Shown here: in pieces, positions 6,496-15,470 of the stretch
Layout: each line of letters opens with the position of its first letter
How positions within the stretch are numbered: position 1 is the stretch's first letter
Assembly (NCBI RefSeq): GCF_003122215.1
Contig: NZ_QEYD01000015.1
Coordinates: 1 to 64,000, forward strand
DNA: 64,000 nt
Reading direction: 5' to 3'
Source: Pararhodobacter marinus
GTDB taxonomy: Bacteria > Pseudomonadota > Alphaproteobacteria > Rhodobacterales > Rhodobacteraceae
Program-made: the position numbers and the translations under genes
The notes under the pieces: model-generated
Database searches by the model: none
What the model was told of the DNA's origin: nothing
Seen by the model: only the letters and a program-made list of their open reading frames with translations

Positions 6496-8319
6496 ATGGA
6501 TCCGCGCCCCCCGAAGGCCGAAGTGACGCCCCTCGCGCCCCGACATCTGCCGGGGCCTGTGTCCGGGCATGTCCTGGGCATTGCCACGCTGGCCGTCGCG
6601 CTGAGCGTTGCGGCCTGGGCGCAGGCCCAGACGGCCGCACCGGGTCAGGCTCAAGGTCAGGCGCAGGATCTGGCGCAGGCTCAGGCAGGCGCCGCCGCGC
6701 CGCTGAACCCTCTTTCGGCCATCGACTGGCTGCGCGACGACCTGCGCCGCCTGCCCGGCGCCTATCCGGTGACGCCCCCGTCGGGTGGCAGCGCCGGGTC
6801 GATCTCGGTGCGCGCGCTCGATGCGCTCAGACCCGAGGCGGTGGGCCTGTTCCCCGCCGCGCGGGTCGGTCTGCCCGAGACCATCTGGGGCCCGACCCCA
6901 GCCTCGCAACTGGCCGACCTTATCGCCGCGCTCCCCGCCGACATGCTGCCTGCCTTGCGCGACATGTCCTACCGGCTCTTGCTGGCTGAATTCGCGGCCC
7001 CCCTGCCCGACGCCCAGACCACGCGCGCCCCCCACCCCGGCAACGCGCGGACCGCGCCGGTACGGCTGAACGCGAGCCAACCCGCCGAAGCCGCGCCCTC
7101 GGACGCCGAGCCCGCGGTCGAAACGGTCGCGGAGACCCCGGACGGCACCGCGCGGAACGCCGCGCCCGATTTCCTGCTCGCGCGGATCGACAAGCTGGTG
7201 GAATTCGGCGCGCTCGACCAGGCGGCGGCGCTGCTTGACCCCCTGGGCTCGGACGCGCCGGTGCTGCGACTCAGGCGGCTCGATATCGGGCTCCTTCTGG
7301 GCGACGAAGACCGGGTCTGCCGGACGATCCTGGCCCCGCCGCCGGTCGGCGACGCGGCGGCGGAGATCTTCTGCCGCGCGCGCGCCGGCGACTGGCAGGC
7401 CGCTGCCGAGCTGCACGAAGCGGCCCGCGCCGACGGGCGGCTCACGCCCTACATGGCAGACCTGCTCGACAAGTTCCTGCACGACGACCCCACCCTGCCC
7501 GGCGCGGCCACGATCCTGCCGCCGCCTCCCGGCACGCCCGACCCGCTCACATGGCGGGTGCTCGAGGCGGTGGGCGACGCGCAGCCCTCGCTGGGGATGC
7601 CGGTGGCCTATGCCCATGCGGATCTGCGCGGCACGCAAGGCTGGCGCGCGCAGATCGAAGCCGCCGAGCGGCTGACGCGCGCGGGCGCGATGGCGCCGAA
7701 CCGGCTGCTGGGTCTTTACACCGAGCGCAGCGCCGCCGCCTCGGGCGGGATCTGGGAGCGCGTGCGCGAGGTTCAGCGCCTCGATGCCGCCCTGCGCGAC
7801 GGCGACGGCGCGGCCGCGTCGGAGGCTCTGCTGGCCGCGTGGCCGCTCGTTCAGGCGGGCGAGCTGGAAGTGGCGATGGCGACACTCTTCGCCCAGCCGC
7901 TGCAACAGCTCGATCTGACGCCGCAGGCCGCGCGCCTGGCCTTCCGCGCTGGGCTGCTGTCCGAGAATTACGAAACCGTGGCGCTCGGTCTCGATCCTGA
8001 GCGTGCCACCGCCGAAGAGCGTTTCCTCGCCGCCATCGCGCGGGGCATGGACCCGGCCGAGAGCGGGCGGATGCCCGGCCAGCTCGCGGCCGCCGTGGCG
8101 CTGGCTTTCGGCCCCGAGCCCCCGGTATCCGAGGACATGGCCGACCGGCTGGCCGAAGGACGGCTGGGCGAGGTGATCCTGCGCATCCTCGCCGATCTTG
8201 GCGGCCCGGGCGATCCGCGCGTGCTGGCCAATGGTCTGGCCGCGCTGCGCGCGCTGGGGCTCGAAGACATCGCCCGGCGGACCGCGCTCGAAAGCCTGCT
8301 GCTCGAGCGCAACGGCTGA
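6496..8319 (+). CDS. Uncharacterised exported protein with Gln-Ala-rich linker
   Basis: A 607-residue protein without a recognised catalytic motif. A hydrophobic segment at about residues 25-45 ending in AWAQAQ looks like a signal sequence after a long charged leader. It is followed by a low-complexity Gln/Ala-rich linker (AQGQAQDLAQAQAGAA). The rest appears entirely alpha-helical, with repeated Ala/Leu-rich helices reminiscent of TPR/SEL1 solenoids. Its stop codon overlaps the xerD start (TGATG), implying coupled translation. Placement with a one-helix protein and xerD suggests an envelope or cell-cycle link, but that is only inference. Confidence 0.8.
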   Translation: MDPRPPKAEVTPLAPRHLPGPVSGHVLGIATLAVALSVAAWAQAQTAAPGQAQGQAQDLAQAQAGAAAPLNPLSAIDWLRDDLRRLPGAYPVTPPSGGSAGSISVRALDALRPEAVGLFPAARVGLPETIWGPTPASQLADLIAALPADMLPALRDMSYRLLLAEFAAPLPDAQTTRAPHPGNARTAPVRLNASQPAEAAPSDAEPAVETVAETPDGTARNAAPDFLLARIDKLVEFGALDQAAALLDPLGSDAPVLRLRRLDIGLLLGDEDRVCRTILAPPPVGDAAAEIFCRARAGDWQAAAELHEAARADGRLTPYMADLLDKFLHDDPTLPGAATILPPPPGTPDPLTWRVLEAVGDAQPSLGMPVAYAHADLRGTQGWRAQIEAAERLTRAGAMAPNRLLGLYTERSAAASGGIWERVREVQRLDAALRDGDGAAASEALLAAWPLVQAGELEVAMATLFAQPLQQLDLTPQAARLAFRAGLLSENYETVALGLDPERATAEERFLAAIARGMDPAESGRMPGQLAAAVALAFGPEPPVSEDMADRLAEGRLGEVILRILADLGGPGDPRVLANGLAALRALGLEDIARRTALESLLLERNG

Positions 8320-9284
8320 TGCCTGCCCCCGCATCAGAGCCCGCGCCCGACCGGCCTGCGAGCAGCGCGCACCGCATTTCCGGCTTTCTCGACGCCATCG
8401 CCGCCGAGAACGGCGCCGCGCGCAACACGCTGCTCGCTTATGGCCGGGATCTGAGCCACGCCGCCGACTGGCTCGCCGACCGGGGCGAAAGCCTCGATAC
8501 GGCCGGGCGCGACGTGATCGAGGACTACCTCGTCTCGCTCGATGCCGAAGGGCTGTCGCGCGCCACCCGGGCACGGCGGCTGTCATCGCTCAAGCAATAT
8601 TTCCGCTTCGCCTATGACGAAGGGATCCGCGCCGACAACCCGGTCCTGAAGATCGACGGGCCGGGCCGCAGCCAGCGCCTGCCCGGCACGCTGTCCGAAG
8701 CCGAGGTCTCGCGCCTTCTGGACGCCGCGCGCGATCACGGCCCCGATGCCGCGACCCGCGCGCGCAATGCCTGCCTGTTCGAGCTGCTCTATGCCACCGG
8801 CCTGCGGGTGAGCGAGCTTGTCTCGCTGCCCGATGCCGCGCTTCGGGGCGCGCCCGAAATGCTGATGGTGCGCGGCAAGGGCGGCAAGGATCGGCTCGTG
8901 CCGCTCTCCGATCCCGCGCGCACCGCCGTGGCGATCTGGCTTGCCCATCGCGACGCCGCGCAGGACGCGGCCAGGGCCAAGGGCATCCCGCCCTCGCGCT
9001 TCCTGTTTCCCGCGCGCGGGGTCGAGGGGCATCTGAGCCGCGTGCGCTTTCACGCGCTGGTCAAGGAGATCGCCGCGCGCGCGGGCCTCGATCCGACCCG
9101 CGTAAGCCCGCACGTTCTGCGCCACGCCTTCGCCACGCATCTGCTCGCGGGGGGCGCCGATCTGCGGGTGATCCAGACGCTTCTGGGCCATGCCGATCTG
9201 GGCACGACCGAGATCTACACCCATGTCCTCGACGAACGTCTGCGCCAGTTGGTGATGGACCACCACCCGCTCGCCCGCGACTGA
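8319..9284 (+). CDS. xerD: Tyrosine recombinase XerD
   Basis: Site-specific recombinase that, with XerC, resolves chromosome dimers at dif near the terminus. It has 321 residues with an N-terminal SAM-like DNA-binding domain (about 20-105) and a C-terminal catalytic domain. Catalytic residues are all visible: Arg163 (ATGLRVSEL), a Lys in VRGKGGKDR (187/190), His265 and Arg268 (HVLRHAFATH), His291 (LLGHADLGT) and Tyr300 (IYTHV). The intact active site and housekeeping neighbours argue for a true XerD rather than an integrase of a mobile element. Confidence 0.93.
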   Translation: MPAPASEPAPDRPASSAHRISGFLDAIAAENGAARNTLLAYGRDLSHAADWLADRGESLDTAGRDVIEDYLVSLDAEGLSRATRARRLSSLKQYFRFAYDEGIRADNPVLKIDGPGRSQRLPGTLSEAEVSRLLDAARDHGPDAATRARNACLFELLYATGLRVSELVSLPDAALRGAPEMLMVRGKGGKDRLVPLSDPARTAVAIWLAHRDAAQDAARAKGIPPSRFLFPARGVEGHLSRVRFHALVKEIAARAGLDPTRVSPHVLRHAFATHLLAGGADLRVIQTLLGHADLGTTEIYTHVLDERLRQLVMDHHPLARD

Positions 9285-9315
9285 ATCCCCCGGGGCAAGC
9301 GCGCGGCCCCGCCCC

Positions 9316-9340
9316 TTCACTTTGCCCCAAATACTCAGGA
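9316..9340 (-). repeat. Rhodobacteraceae-type intergenic repeat core (reverse orientation)
   Basis: The tract TTCACTTTGCCCCAAATACTC lies 31 nt past the xerD stop. Read on the minus strand it is GAGTATTT-GGGG-CAAAGTGAA, the core shared with copies at 33931, 41097 and 61297 and related to the GGATATTT...CAAAGATG copies. Confidence 0.7.
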
Positions 9341-9373
9341 AACGCCCGCCACCCATGCGACCGGACCGGGCAT

Positions 9374-11038
9374 TCAGGAATGCTCTTCCGCCGCTGTCGC
9401 CGCCAGCGCCTGGTTGAACGCCTTCAGCGCATCGACATGGCTCAGGCTGCCCACCACCTGCACGCGGCCCTCGGCATTGCGCTGGGTCACCGCCAGATGG
9501 GTGCAGCCCGAACGCTCGAACAGCCGCAAGGCCGGTTTCAACCGCGAATCGACCCCGATGGAGCGTCCTTCTTCCAAAAGCGCGGCCAAGACCGCCTCGT
9601 CAGGTGCGCCGCCCGCGCCGGGTTTGCGCATCGCCGTGCTGACCGGCACCAGTTGCAGCAGGTATTCCTGCGGTCCCTGCGCGATGCGCACGTCGCGCCG
9701 CGCCAGCTGCGTCAGGAAGAACGAACGTTTGACAAAGCGGCTGGCCAGTGCCGAGGCGGTCGAGACCGCCGCCATCACCGCGATGGCCGTCTGCCAGTCG
9801 CCGGTCAGCTCGAACACGATCAGCGTGGTCGAGACCGGCGCGCCCAGCACCGCCGCCGCCACCGCGCCCATTCCCGCCAGCGCATAGGTCGTGGCGCTGC
9901 CCGAATAGGCCGGGATCAGTCCCGTGGCGATCAGCCCGAAGGCCAGCCCGGTCAGCGACCCCACCACCAGCGCGGGCGAGAAGACGCCCCCGCCCATCCG
10001 ACCGCCCAGCGTGATCGCCACCGCCAGCGTTTTCGCCAGCGCGATCAGGATCGCTTCGGTCAGGTCGATGCGCCCGGTCAGCGCCAGCGTCGTCACCTCG
10101 TAGCCGATGCCGATCACCTGCGGCGCAAAGATCGCCAGCGCGCCGACCATCGCGCCCGCCACCGCGGGTCTCAGCCAGCGCGGCGCATGGGTGCGGGCCT
10201 GAAGCGCGCTGGCCGCGTCCTCGGCCCAGAAGATCGACCGCATCAGCGCCACGGCGACCAGCCCGCAGACAAGCCCGAGGATCAGGTAGGCGGGGATTTC
10301 CCAGTAGAACGCCACCATGTTGCGCACCGGCAGGGTGAACTCGGCGACATCGCCGAAAGCCAGCCGGTTGACCAGCGTGCCCATGATGGACGCGATGGCG
10401 ATGGGCGCGAAAGCGTGCAGCGCGTAGTGGCGCAGCACCACTTCCATCGCAAAGATCGCCCCGGCGATGGGCGCGTTGAACGAGGCCGAGACCGCCGCCG
10501 CCACCGCGCAGCCCAGAAGGTCGCGCCCGGTGATGCCATTGGCGCGGATCCGGTCCGCGACGCGGGTCGAGATGACGGCGGCAAGGTGCACGACCGGCCC
10601 CTCGCGCCCGGCCGAGCCGCCCGAACCCAGCGTGATCATCGAAGCCAGCGCCGAGGCAAGCCCTTCGCGGATCTCGACCCGCCCGCGCCCAAGCGCCGAG
10701 CCCTCGATGACATCGGCCACCGCGCGCACGCGGCCGTCGGGGGTGAAGCGGTGCAGGATCAGCCCGACGATCAGCCCGCCCGTGGCCGGAATCGCGATCA
10801 GCAGCCACCACGGCATCTCGGCGGCGCGCGCCAGCACCGCGTGGCCCTCGGCGCCGTAGAGCAGCCGCTCGAGCTGCCCGACGCCCAGCCGGAACAGCAA
10901 AGCGGCCAGACCGGCGGCGGTGCCGAGAAAGAAGGCGATGACCCAGAACTGCGCCTCGTCGGGGCCGTGATGGCGCAACCGGCGCCAGGCCAGGGCCGCG
11001 ATACGGACGATTTTCAGGCGCGAGGGGTCTTGTTGCAT
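9374..11038 (-). CDS. ClC-family chloride channel or Cl-/H+ antiporter
   Basis: Integral inner-membrane protein (554 aa) with the multi-helix ClC fold. Selectivity-filter sequences are present: GSGGSAGREGPVVH includes the gating glutamate (GREGP), and GGRMGGGVFSPALVVG is the third filter motif. The C-terminal 90 residues after LTQLARRDV resemble a degenerate CBS module. The start at 11038 (MQQDPSRL) is preceded by TAAGGGAAACGCC, a better ribosome binding site than the upstream ATG at 11086, which lies in cysteine-rich noise. Whether it is a channel or an exchanger cannot be read from the sequence. It is divergent from the FAD dehydrogenase gene. Confidence 0.92.
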   Translation of the reverse strand: MQQDPSRLKIVRIAALAWRRLRHHGPDEAQFWVIAFFLGTAAGLAALLFRLGVGQLERLLYGAEGHAVLARAAEMPWWLLIAIPATGGLIVGLILHRFTPDGRVRAVADVIEGSALGRGRVEIREGLASALASMITLGSGGSAGREGPVVHLAAVISTRVADRIRANGITGRDLLGCAVAAAVSASFNAPIAGAIFAMEVVLRHYALHAFAPIAIASIMGTLVNRLAFGDVAEFTLPVRNMVAFYWEIPAYLILGLVCGLVAVALMRSIFWAEDAASALQARTHAPRWLRPAVAGAMVGALAIFAPQVIGIGYEVTTLALTGRIDLTEAILIALAKTLAVAITLGGRMGGGVFSPALVVGSLTGLAFGLIATGLIPAYSGSATTYALAGMGAVAAAVLGAPVSTTLIVFELTGDWQTAIAVMAAVSTASALASRFVKRSFFLTQLARRDVRIAQGPQEYLLQLVPVSTAMRKPGAGGAPDEAVLAALLEEGRSIGVDSRLKPALRLFERSGCTHLAVTQRNAEGRVQVVGSLSHVDALKAFNQALAATAAEEHS

Positions 11039-11207
11039 GGCGTTTCCCTTACGGCGCAGGCAAGCGCAGAACAACCGGCTTTGCAAGGGCGCCCGAGGCG
11101 CGCGGGCGGGCGCGCCGGGGCCGCCTGGACTGCGCAGGTGCGGGGCTTGGTGTCTGGCATCTGCCCCGAGCGCGCGCTAGGGTCGCGCGCGAAGTGAGGA
11201 GGATTTT

Positions 11208-12584
11208 ATGTCGACACATGAGGCAGCCCTTGACGCGCTGGCGGATCTGCTGGGCAAGCGGCTGAACCGCTCGCAATCGGACCGAGACCTGCATGGCCGC
11301 TCGGAGGGTCATTTCCAGGACATGCCGCCCGACGCGGTGGCCTATCCCGAAAGCACCGAAGAAGTGGCGCAGATCGTGCGGATCTGCCGCGCTTCGGGCA
11401 CGCCGCTGATCGGCTGGGGCGCGGGCACGTCGCTGGAAGGCCACGCGCTGGCGCCGCGCGGCGGGGTCACGGTCGATTTCAGCCGCATGAACAAGGTGCT
11501 GGACGTCGCGCCCGAAGACATGGTCGTCTCGGTCCAGCCCGGCATCACGCGTGAAGAGCTGAACACCGAACTGCGCGCGACGGGGCTGTTTTTCCCCGTC
11601 GATCCGGGCGCGAATGCCTCGCTCGGCGGGATGGCCTCGACGCGGGCCTCGGGCACGACGGCGGTGCGCTACGGCACGATGAAGGCCAATGTGCTGGGGC
11701 TGGAAGTGGTGCTGCCCGACGGGCGGATCATCCGCACCGGCACGCGGGCGCCGAAATCGTCGACCGGCTACGATCTGACGGCCCTGTTCGTGGGATCGGA
11801 GGGCACGCTGGGGCTGATCACGGAGCTCACGCTGAAACTGCATGGCCAGCCCGAGGCCGTGCGCTCGGCCGTCTGCGCCTTCGAAACGATGGACGGCGCG
11901 GTCGATGCGGTGATCACGACGATCCAGTCGGGCATCCCGATGGCGCGGATCGAGTTCGTCGACGCGGTGGCGGCGGAATCCTTCAACCGCGCGGCGGGCA
12001 CGGACTGGCCGGACGCACCGCATCTGATGCTGGAATTCCACGGGACCGAGGCGGGCGTGGCCGAGCAGCTGGAGCGGTTCCAGGAGATCGCGACCGAGTT
12101 CGGCGCGAAGGGGTTCCGCTGGGCCGAGAAGCCCGAAGAGCGCAACGCGCTCTGGGCGATGCGCCACAATGCCTATCCGGTGATGATGCGCGCCAATCCC
12201 GGCTGCGATCCGATCACCACGGATATCTGCGTGCCGATCTCGAAACTGGCGCAGGCGGTGGAAGAAACCGCGGCCGAAATCGAGGCCTCGGGCATTCCCG
12301 GTCCCATCGTCGGCCATGTCGGCGACGGGAACTTCCACGTCCTGCTGCTGCCGAAGCTGGGCGATGCAGGCCAGAAAGAGATCGCCATGCGACTGGCCGC
12401 GAACATGGCCGAGCGCGCGCTCCGGCTGGGGGGCACGGTCAGCGGCGAGCACGGGATCGGCATGGGCAAGACGAAATACATGCGCGCCGAGCATGGCGAC
12501 GCCTGGGACGTGATGGGCGCGATCAAGGCGGCCATCGACCCCGAGGGGCTGATGAACCCGGGCAAGCTGCTGCCCGGAAACTGA
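11208..12584 (+). CDS. FAD-binding oxidoreductase, D-lactate dehydrogenase/glycolate oxidase GlcD type
   Basis: Flavoprotein of 458 residues from the VAO/PCMH family. It is expected to oxidise a 2-hydroxyacid (D-lactate, glycolate or D-2-hydroxyglutarate) and pass electrons to cytochrome c or quinone. The FAD pyrophosphate loop PLIGWGAGTSLEGHA is near residue 70, the second FAD segment DPGANASLGGMASTRASGT near 135, and the C-terminal motif GTVSGEHGIGMGKTKYM is characteristic of the Dld group. The ribosome binding site GAGGAGGATTTT directly precedes the ATG. No glcE/glcF is adjacent, favouring the single-subunit D-lactate dehydrogenase type. The exact substrate is not established. Confidence 0.88.
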   Translation: MSTHEAALDALADLLGKRLNRSQSDRDLHGRSEGHFQDMPPDAVAYPESTEEVAQIVRICRASGTPLIGWGAGTSLEGHALAPRGGVTVDFSRMNKVLDVAPEDMVVSVQPGITREELNTELRATGLFFPVDPGANASLGGMASTRASGTTAVRYGTMKANVLGLEVVLPDGRIIRTGTRAPKSSTGYDLTALFVGSEGTLGLITELTLKLHGQPEAVRSAVCAFETMDGAVDAVITTIQSGIPMARIEFVDAVAAESFNRAAGTDWPDAPHLMLEFHGTEAGVAEQLERFQEIATEFGAKGFRWAEKPEERNALWAMRHNAYPVMMRANPGCDPITTDICVPISKLAQAVEETAAEIEASGIPGPIVGHVGDGNFHVLLLPKLGDAGQKEIAMRLAANMAERALRLGGTVSGEHGIGMGKTKYMRAEHGDAWDVMGAIKAAIDPEGLMNPGKLLPGN

Positions 12585-12605
12585 CGCCCGTCAGGTGAGG
12601 CGTCA

Positions 12606-12728
12606 GTGAGGGTGAAGGGGGCGGCGCGTCGGGGGCATCGAGCCCCCTCGCGCCGCGCCTGCCTTCGGCAGGACGGGGGGCGCTGCTCCCCGCTGCGCTC
12701 CCCCCGGGATATTTCCGGAACAAAGATG
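12606..12728 (+). repeat. Intergenic hairpin plus GGGATATTT-N5-AACAAAGATG element
   Basis: Directly after the dehydrogenase gene come G/C-rich hairpins (GGGGGC..GCCCCC; GCCTGCC-TTC-GGCAGG) and then CCCCCGGGATATTT, five bases and AACAAAGATG, ending at 12728. This is the same 3'-associated element found after purS, ychF, lldD and ade. Confidence 0.8.
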
Positions 12729-12757
12729 CAGGTCAGATCCGCTCGGGACCGGTCGGT

Positions 12758-13495
12758 TCAGGAGGCGGCCAGTTCGGGACCCAGCCAGTCGGCGCGGCCC
12801 GTCTCGCGGAAATAGCGCTCGATCGGGCCGGGACTGGCGAACCGGTCGAGGATTGTGTTCTGGCCCTGTTTCTTCAGGCTGCTGGTGAGCGGGCCCGAGA
12901 CCGTCAGCCCGAGAAAGTCCTGCAGCCGGGTTTCGAAATCCCGGGCGAAAAGGCCGCGATAGGTCACGCGCAGCACCGGGTTGGGCAGGGTCGCGAGCCA
13001 GGCATCGAGCAGGAAATCCTCGTTCTCCATCCGGTTGCATTCGGAGGCCGCCCAGAAAGGGGCCGCGTCGATCTTCGGTGCCGCGCCGCCGCCCGCCGGG
13101 GCCGTCCACTGCCCGGTTTTCGCCACCTGCTGCATCGAGGCGAATTGCGCGAGCTTGTTCTCGCGCCGGACATGGATCAGGCGCAGCCCGGGCCGATCGG
13201 GGATGTAGCGCGCGAACAGCGCCGGGTGGTGCTGGAACAGCACCTTGGCGCCGATGCAGCGCGCCCCCCGCCGCAACAGCCCGCGCGGCGCCTTCAGGCG
13301 GGCATCGAGAAACCCCGCCGGATCCGCGTCGCGGGCGATCACCGCGTCGAGGCCCTGCGTCTTCTCGCCGTCGTCGTCGATCTGCCACGGATCGAACAGC
13401 TCACCCCGGCAATGCGCGTCGGGATGGGCGTTGATGAGCGTCTGCAGATAGGTCGTGCCGCTGCGGGGCTGGCCGAGGATGAGGAAGGGGTCCAT
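12758..13495 (-). CDS. Sulfotransferase-family protein
   Basis: A 245-residue soluble enzyme of the PAPS-dependent sulfotransferase superfamily. The N-terminal 5'-phosphosulfate loop FLILGQPRSGTTYLQTL is at residues 4-20. The segment LRLIHVRRENKLAQFAS near residue 130 is the 3'-phosphate-binding strand-helix. No signal peptide or membrane segment, so the acceptor is probably cytoplasmic. It starts 9 nt downstream of the pepF stop codon, so the two are likely cotranscribed. The acceptor substrate cannot be told; in Stf-type relatives it is a sugar or lipid. Confidence 0.88.
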   Translation of the reverse strand: MDPFLILGQPRSGTTYLQTLINAHPDAHCRGELFDPWQIDDDGEKTQGLDAVIARDADPAGFLDARLKAPRGLLRRGARCIGAKVLFQHHPALFARYIPDRPGLRLIHVRRENKLAQFASMQQVAKTGQWTAPAGGGAAPKIDAAPFWAASECNRMENEDFLLDAWLATLPNPVLRVTYRGLFARDFETRLQDFLGLTVSGPLTSSLKKQGQNTILDRFASPGPIERYFRETGRADWLGPELAAS

Positions 13496-13504
13496 CGCCG
13501 GGCC

Positions 13505-15340
13505 TTATTCCTCCATCGCTTCCAGCTCGTCGATGAAGCCCGAGATCATGTCGAGCCCCTTGTTCCAGAAGGCCGGGTCCGAGGCGTCGAGGCCGAAGGG
13601 CGCGAGAAGCTCCTTGTGGTGTTTCGAGCCGCCCGCTTTCAGCATGTCGAAATACCTGTCCTGGAAGCCCTCGGGCGCGTCCTTGTAGGCGGCGTAGAGC
13701 GCGTTCACGAGGCCGTCGCCGAACGCGTAGGCATAGACGTAGAACGGCGAGTGGACGAAATGGGGGACATAGGACCAGAAGGTCTCGTAGCCGTCCATGA
13801 AGCGGAAGACCGGACCGAGGCTTTCGGCCTGAACCGACATCCACAGCGCGTTGATATCATCCGAGGTCAGCTCGCCCTCGCGCCGCGCCGCGTGCAGCTT
13901 GCATTCGAAGTCGTAGAAGGCGATCTGGCGCACGACGGTGTTGATCATGTCCTCGACCTTGCCCGCCAGTAGTGTCTTGCGCTCGGCCTGCGTCTTGGCA
14001 CCGGCGAGCAGCTTCTGGAAGGTCAGCATCTCGCCGAAGACCGAGGCGGTTTCGGCCAGTGTCAGCGGCGTCGAGGACAGAAGCTCGCCCTGCCCCGCCG
14101 CGAGCCGCTGGTGCACGCCGTGGCCCAGCTCATGCGCCAGCGTCATCACGTCGCGCGGTTTGCCCAGATAGTTGAGCATCACGTAAGGATGCACGGTCGT
14201 GACGGTCGGATGCGCGAAGGCGCCGGGCGCCTTGCCCATCTTCACGCCCGCATCGATCCAGCCCTTGTCGAAGAAGGGCTCGGCCAGATCGGCCATGCGG
14301 GGGTCGAAATCGGCATAGGCGTCCATGACCATCGAGCGCGCCGTGTCCCAGCCGATGGTGCGCGGGGCCTCGATGGGCAGCGGCGCGTTGCGGTCCCAGA
14401 CTTCGAGATGGTCGAGCCCCAGCCACTTGGCCTTGAGCGCGTAATAGCGGTGCGACAGGCGCGGGTAATTGGCGACCACGGCGTCTCGCAGGGCCTCGAC
14501 CACCTCGGGCTCGACATGGTTCGACAGGTGACGGCCATGCTGCGGCGTGGGCATCTTGCGCCAGCGGTCGGAGATTTCCTTTTCCTTGGCCAGCGTATTG
14601 TGGACGCGCGTAAAGAGGCGGATGTTCTTTTCGAACACGCCCGCCAGTGCATGCGCCGCCGCTTCTCGCTTGGCGCGGGCGGGATCGGTGAGCAGGTTCA
14701 GCGTGGCTTCCAGCGGCAGAGGCTCGTCCTCGCCTTCGACCTCGAAGGAAAGGCCCGCCATGGTTTCGTCGAAGAGCCGGTTCCAGGCGGACGCGCCGAC
14801 CGTCGACTGGTCGTGAAGGAATTTCTCCAGCTCGTCGGACAGCTGGTGCGGGCGCATGGCGCGCAGGCGCTCGATCACCGGGCGGTAGCGGTTCAGCGCC
14901 TCGTTGGCTGACAGCAGCGCCTCCATCCGGTCATCGGCAATGCGGTTGAGTTCCAGGTTCAGGAAGACCAGCGGCGTGGTCGCGACGGTCACCCGGTCCT
15001 GCGCATCGGCCATGAACTTGGCGCGCTCGCTGTCAGTCGTGGACTGGTAATAGCGCAGACCCGCATAGCTCATGAGCCGGCCGGCGGTGATGTCGATCGC
15101 CTCGTAATCGTGGATGCATTGCAGCAGGCCATCGGCCTCGAGCGTGTCGAGCTTGCCTTCATACTTGGCGGCGAAATCGGCGCAGGCCTTGTCGAGCCAG
15201 TCGAAATCGCGCGCGACCTCGGGCGCATCGGGCGCGGTGTAGAGATCGCTCAGGTCCCATTCGGGCAGGTTTCCAAGGCTCTTGCCCGAGGCGTCGGCGT
15301 CGAAACGGCGAAGATCGGTCAGGGCGGGAAGTCGGAACAT
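13505..15340 (-). CDS. pepF: M3-family oligoendopeptidase F
   Basis: Cytoplasmic zinc metallopeptidase (611 aa) that cleaves short peptides. The thermolysin-like zinc site HELGHGVHQ lies near residue 400 (TLAHELGHGVHQRL), with the third ligand expected in the downstream ETASVFGEM segment. An N-terminal oligopeptidase-F domain occupies about residues 110-180. Length matches the pepF/M3 family. The ATG at 15340 has an AAAGGT ribosome binding site. First gene of a pair with the sulfotransferase. Confidence 0.95.
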   Translation of the reverse strand: MFRLPALTDLRRFDADASGKSLGNLPEWDLSDLYTAPDAPEVARDFDWLDKACADFAAKYEGKLDTLEADGLLQCIHDYEAIDITAGRLMSYAGLRYYQSTTDSERAKFMADAQDRVTVATTPLVFLNLELNRIADDRMEALLSANEALNRYRPVIERLRAMRPHQLSDELEKFLHDQSTVGASAWNRLFDETMAGLSFEVEGEDEPLPLEATLNLLTDPARAKREAAAHALAGVFEKNIRLFTRVHNTLAKEKEISDRWRKMPTPQHGRHLSNHVEPEVVEALRDAVVANYPRLSHRYYALKAKWLGLDHLEVWDRNAPLPIEAPRTIGWDTARSMVMDAYADFDPRMADLAEPFFDKGWIDAGVKMGKAPGAFAHPTVTTVHPYVMLNYLGKPRDVMTLAHELGHGVHQRLAAGQGELLSSTPLTLAETASVFGEMLTFQKLLAGAKTQAERKTLLAGKVEDMINTVVRQIAFYDFECKLHAARREGELTSDDINALWMSVQAESLGPVFRFMDGYETFWSYVPHFVHSPFYVYAYAFGDGLVNALYAAYKDAPEGFQDRYFDMLKAGGSKHHKELLAPFGLDASDPAFWNKGLDMISGFIDELEAMEE

Positions 15341-15421
15341 GGGATACCTTTCGCTTTGCTGGGAAAGATGTAGTCAGCCGGGGCCACGGGCGCAAGCATC
15401 CGGGCCCCGGCACCAAGCGAA

Positions 15422-15446
15422 ACGCCCGGCCAACAGGGCCGGGCGT
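15422..15446 (-). terminator. Terminator downstream of the homocysteine methyltransferase gene
   Basis: A perfect 10-bp stem ACGCCCGGCC/GGCCGGGCGT with a 5-nt loop is followed on the minus strand by TTCGCTT. It lies 25 nt past the stop codon at 15471. Confidence 0.7.
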
Positions 15447-15470
15447 GGGGTCTGTCAGGTCTCGGGCCGA

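Noticed and set aside
6202-8586. A 794-codon minus-strand frame
   Set aside because: Antisense to the small membrane protein, the 607-aa protein and the start of xerD; low-complexity Arg/Gly composition and no motif.
8319-9284. Phage or integron integrase
   Set aside because: Full XerD motif set, housekeeping operon context and no attachment site or tRNA nearby.
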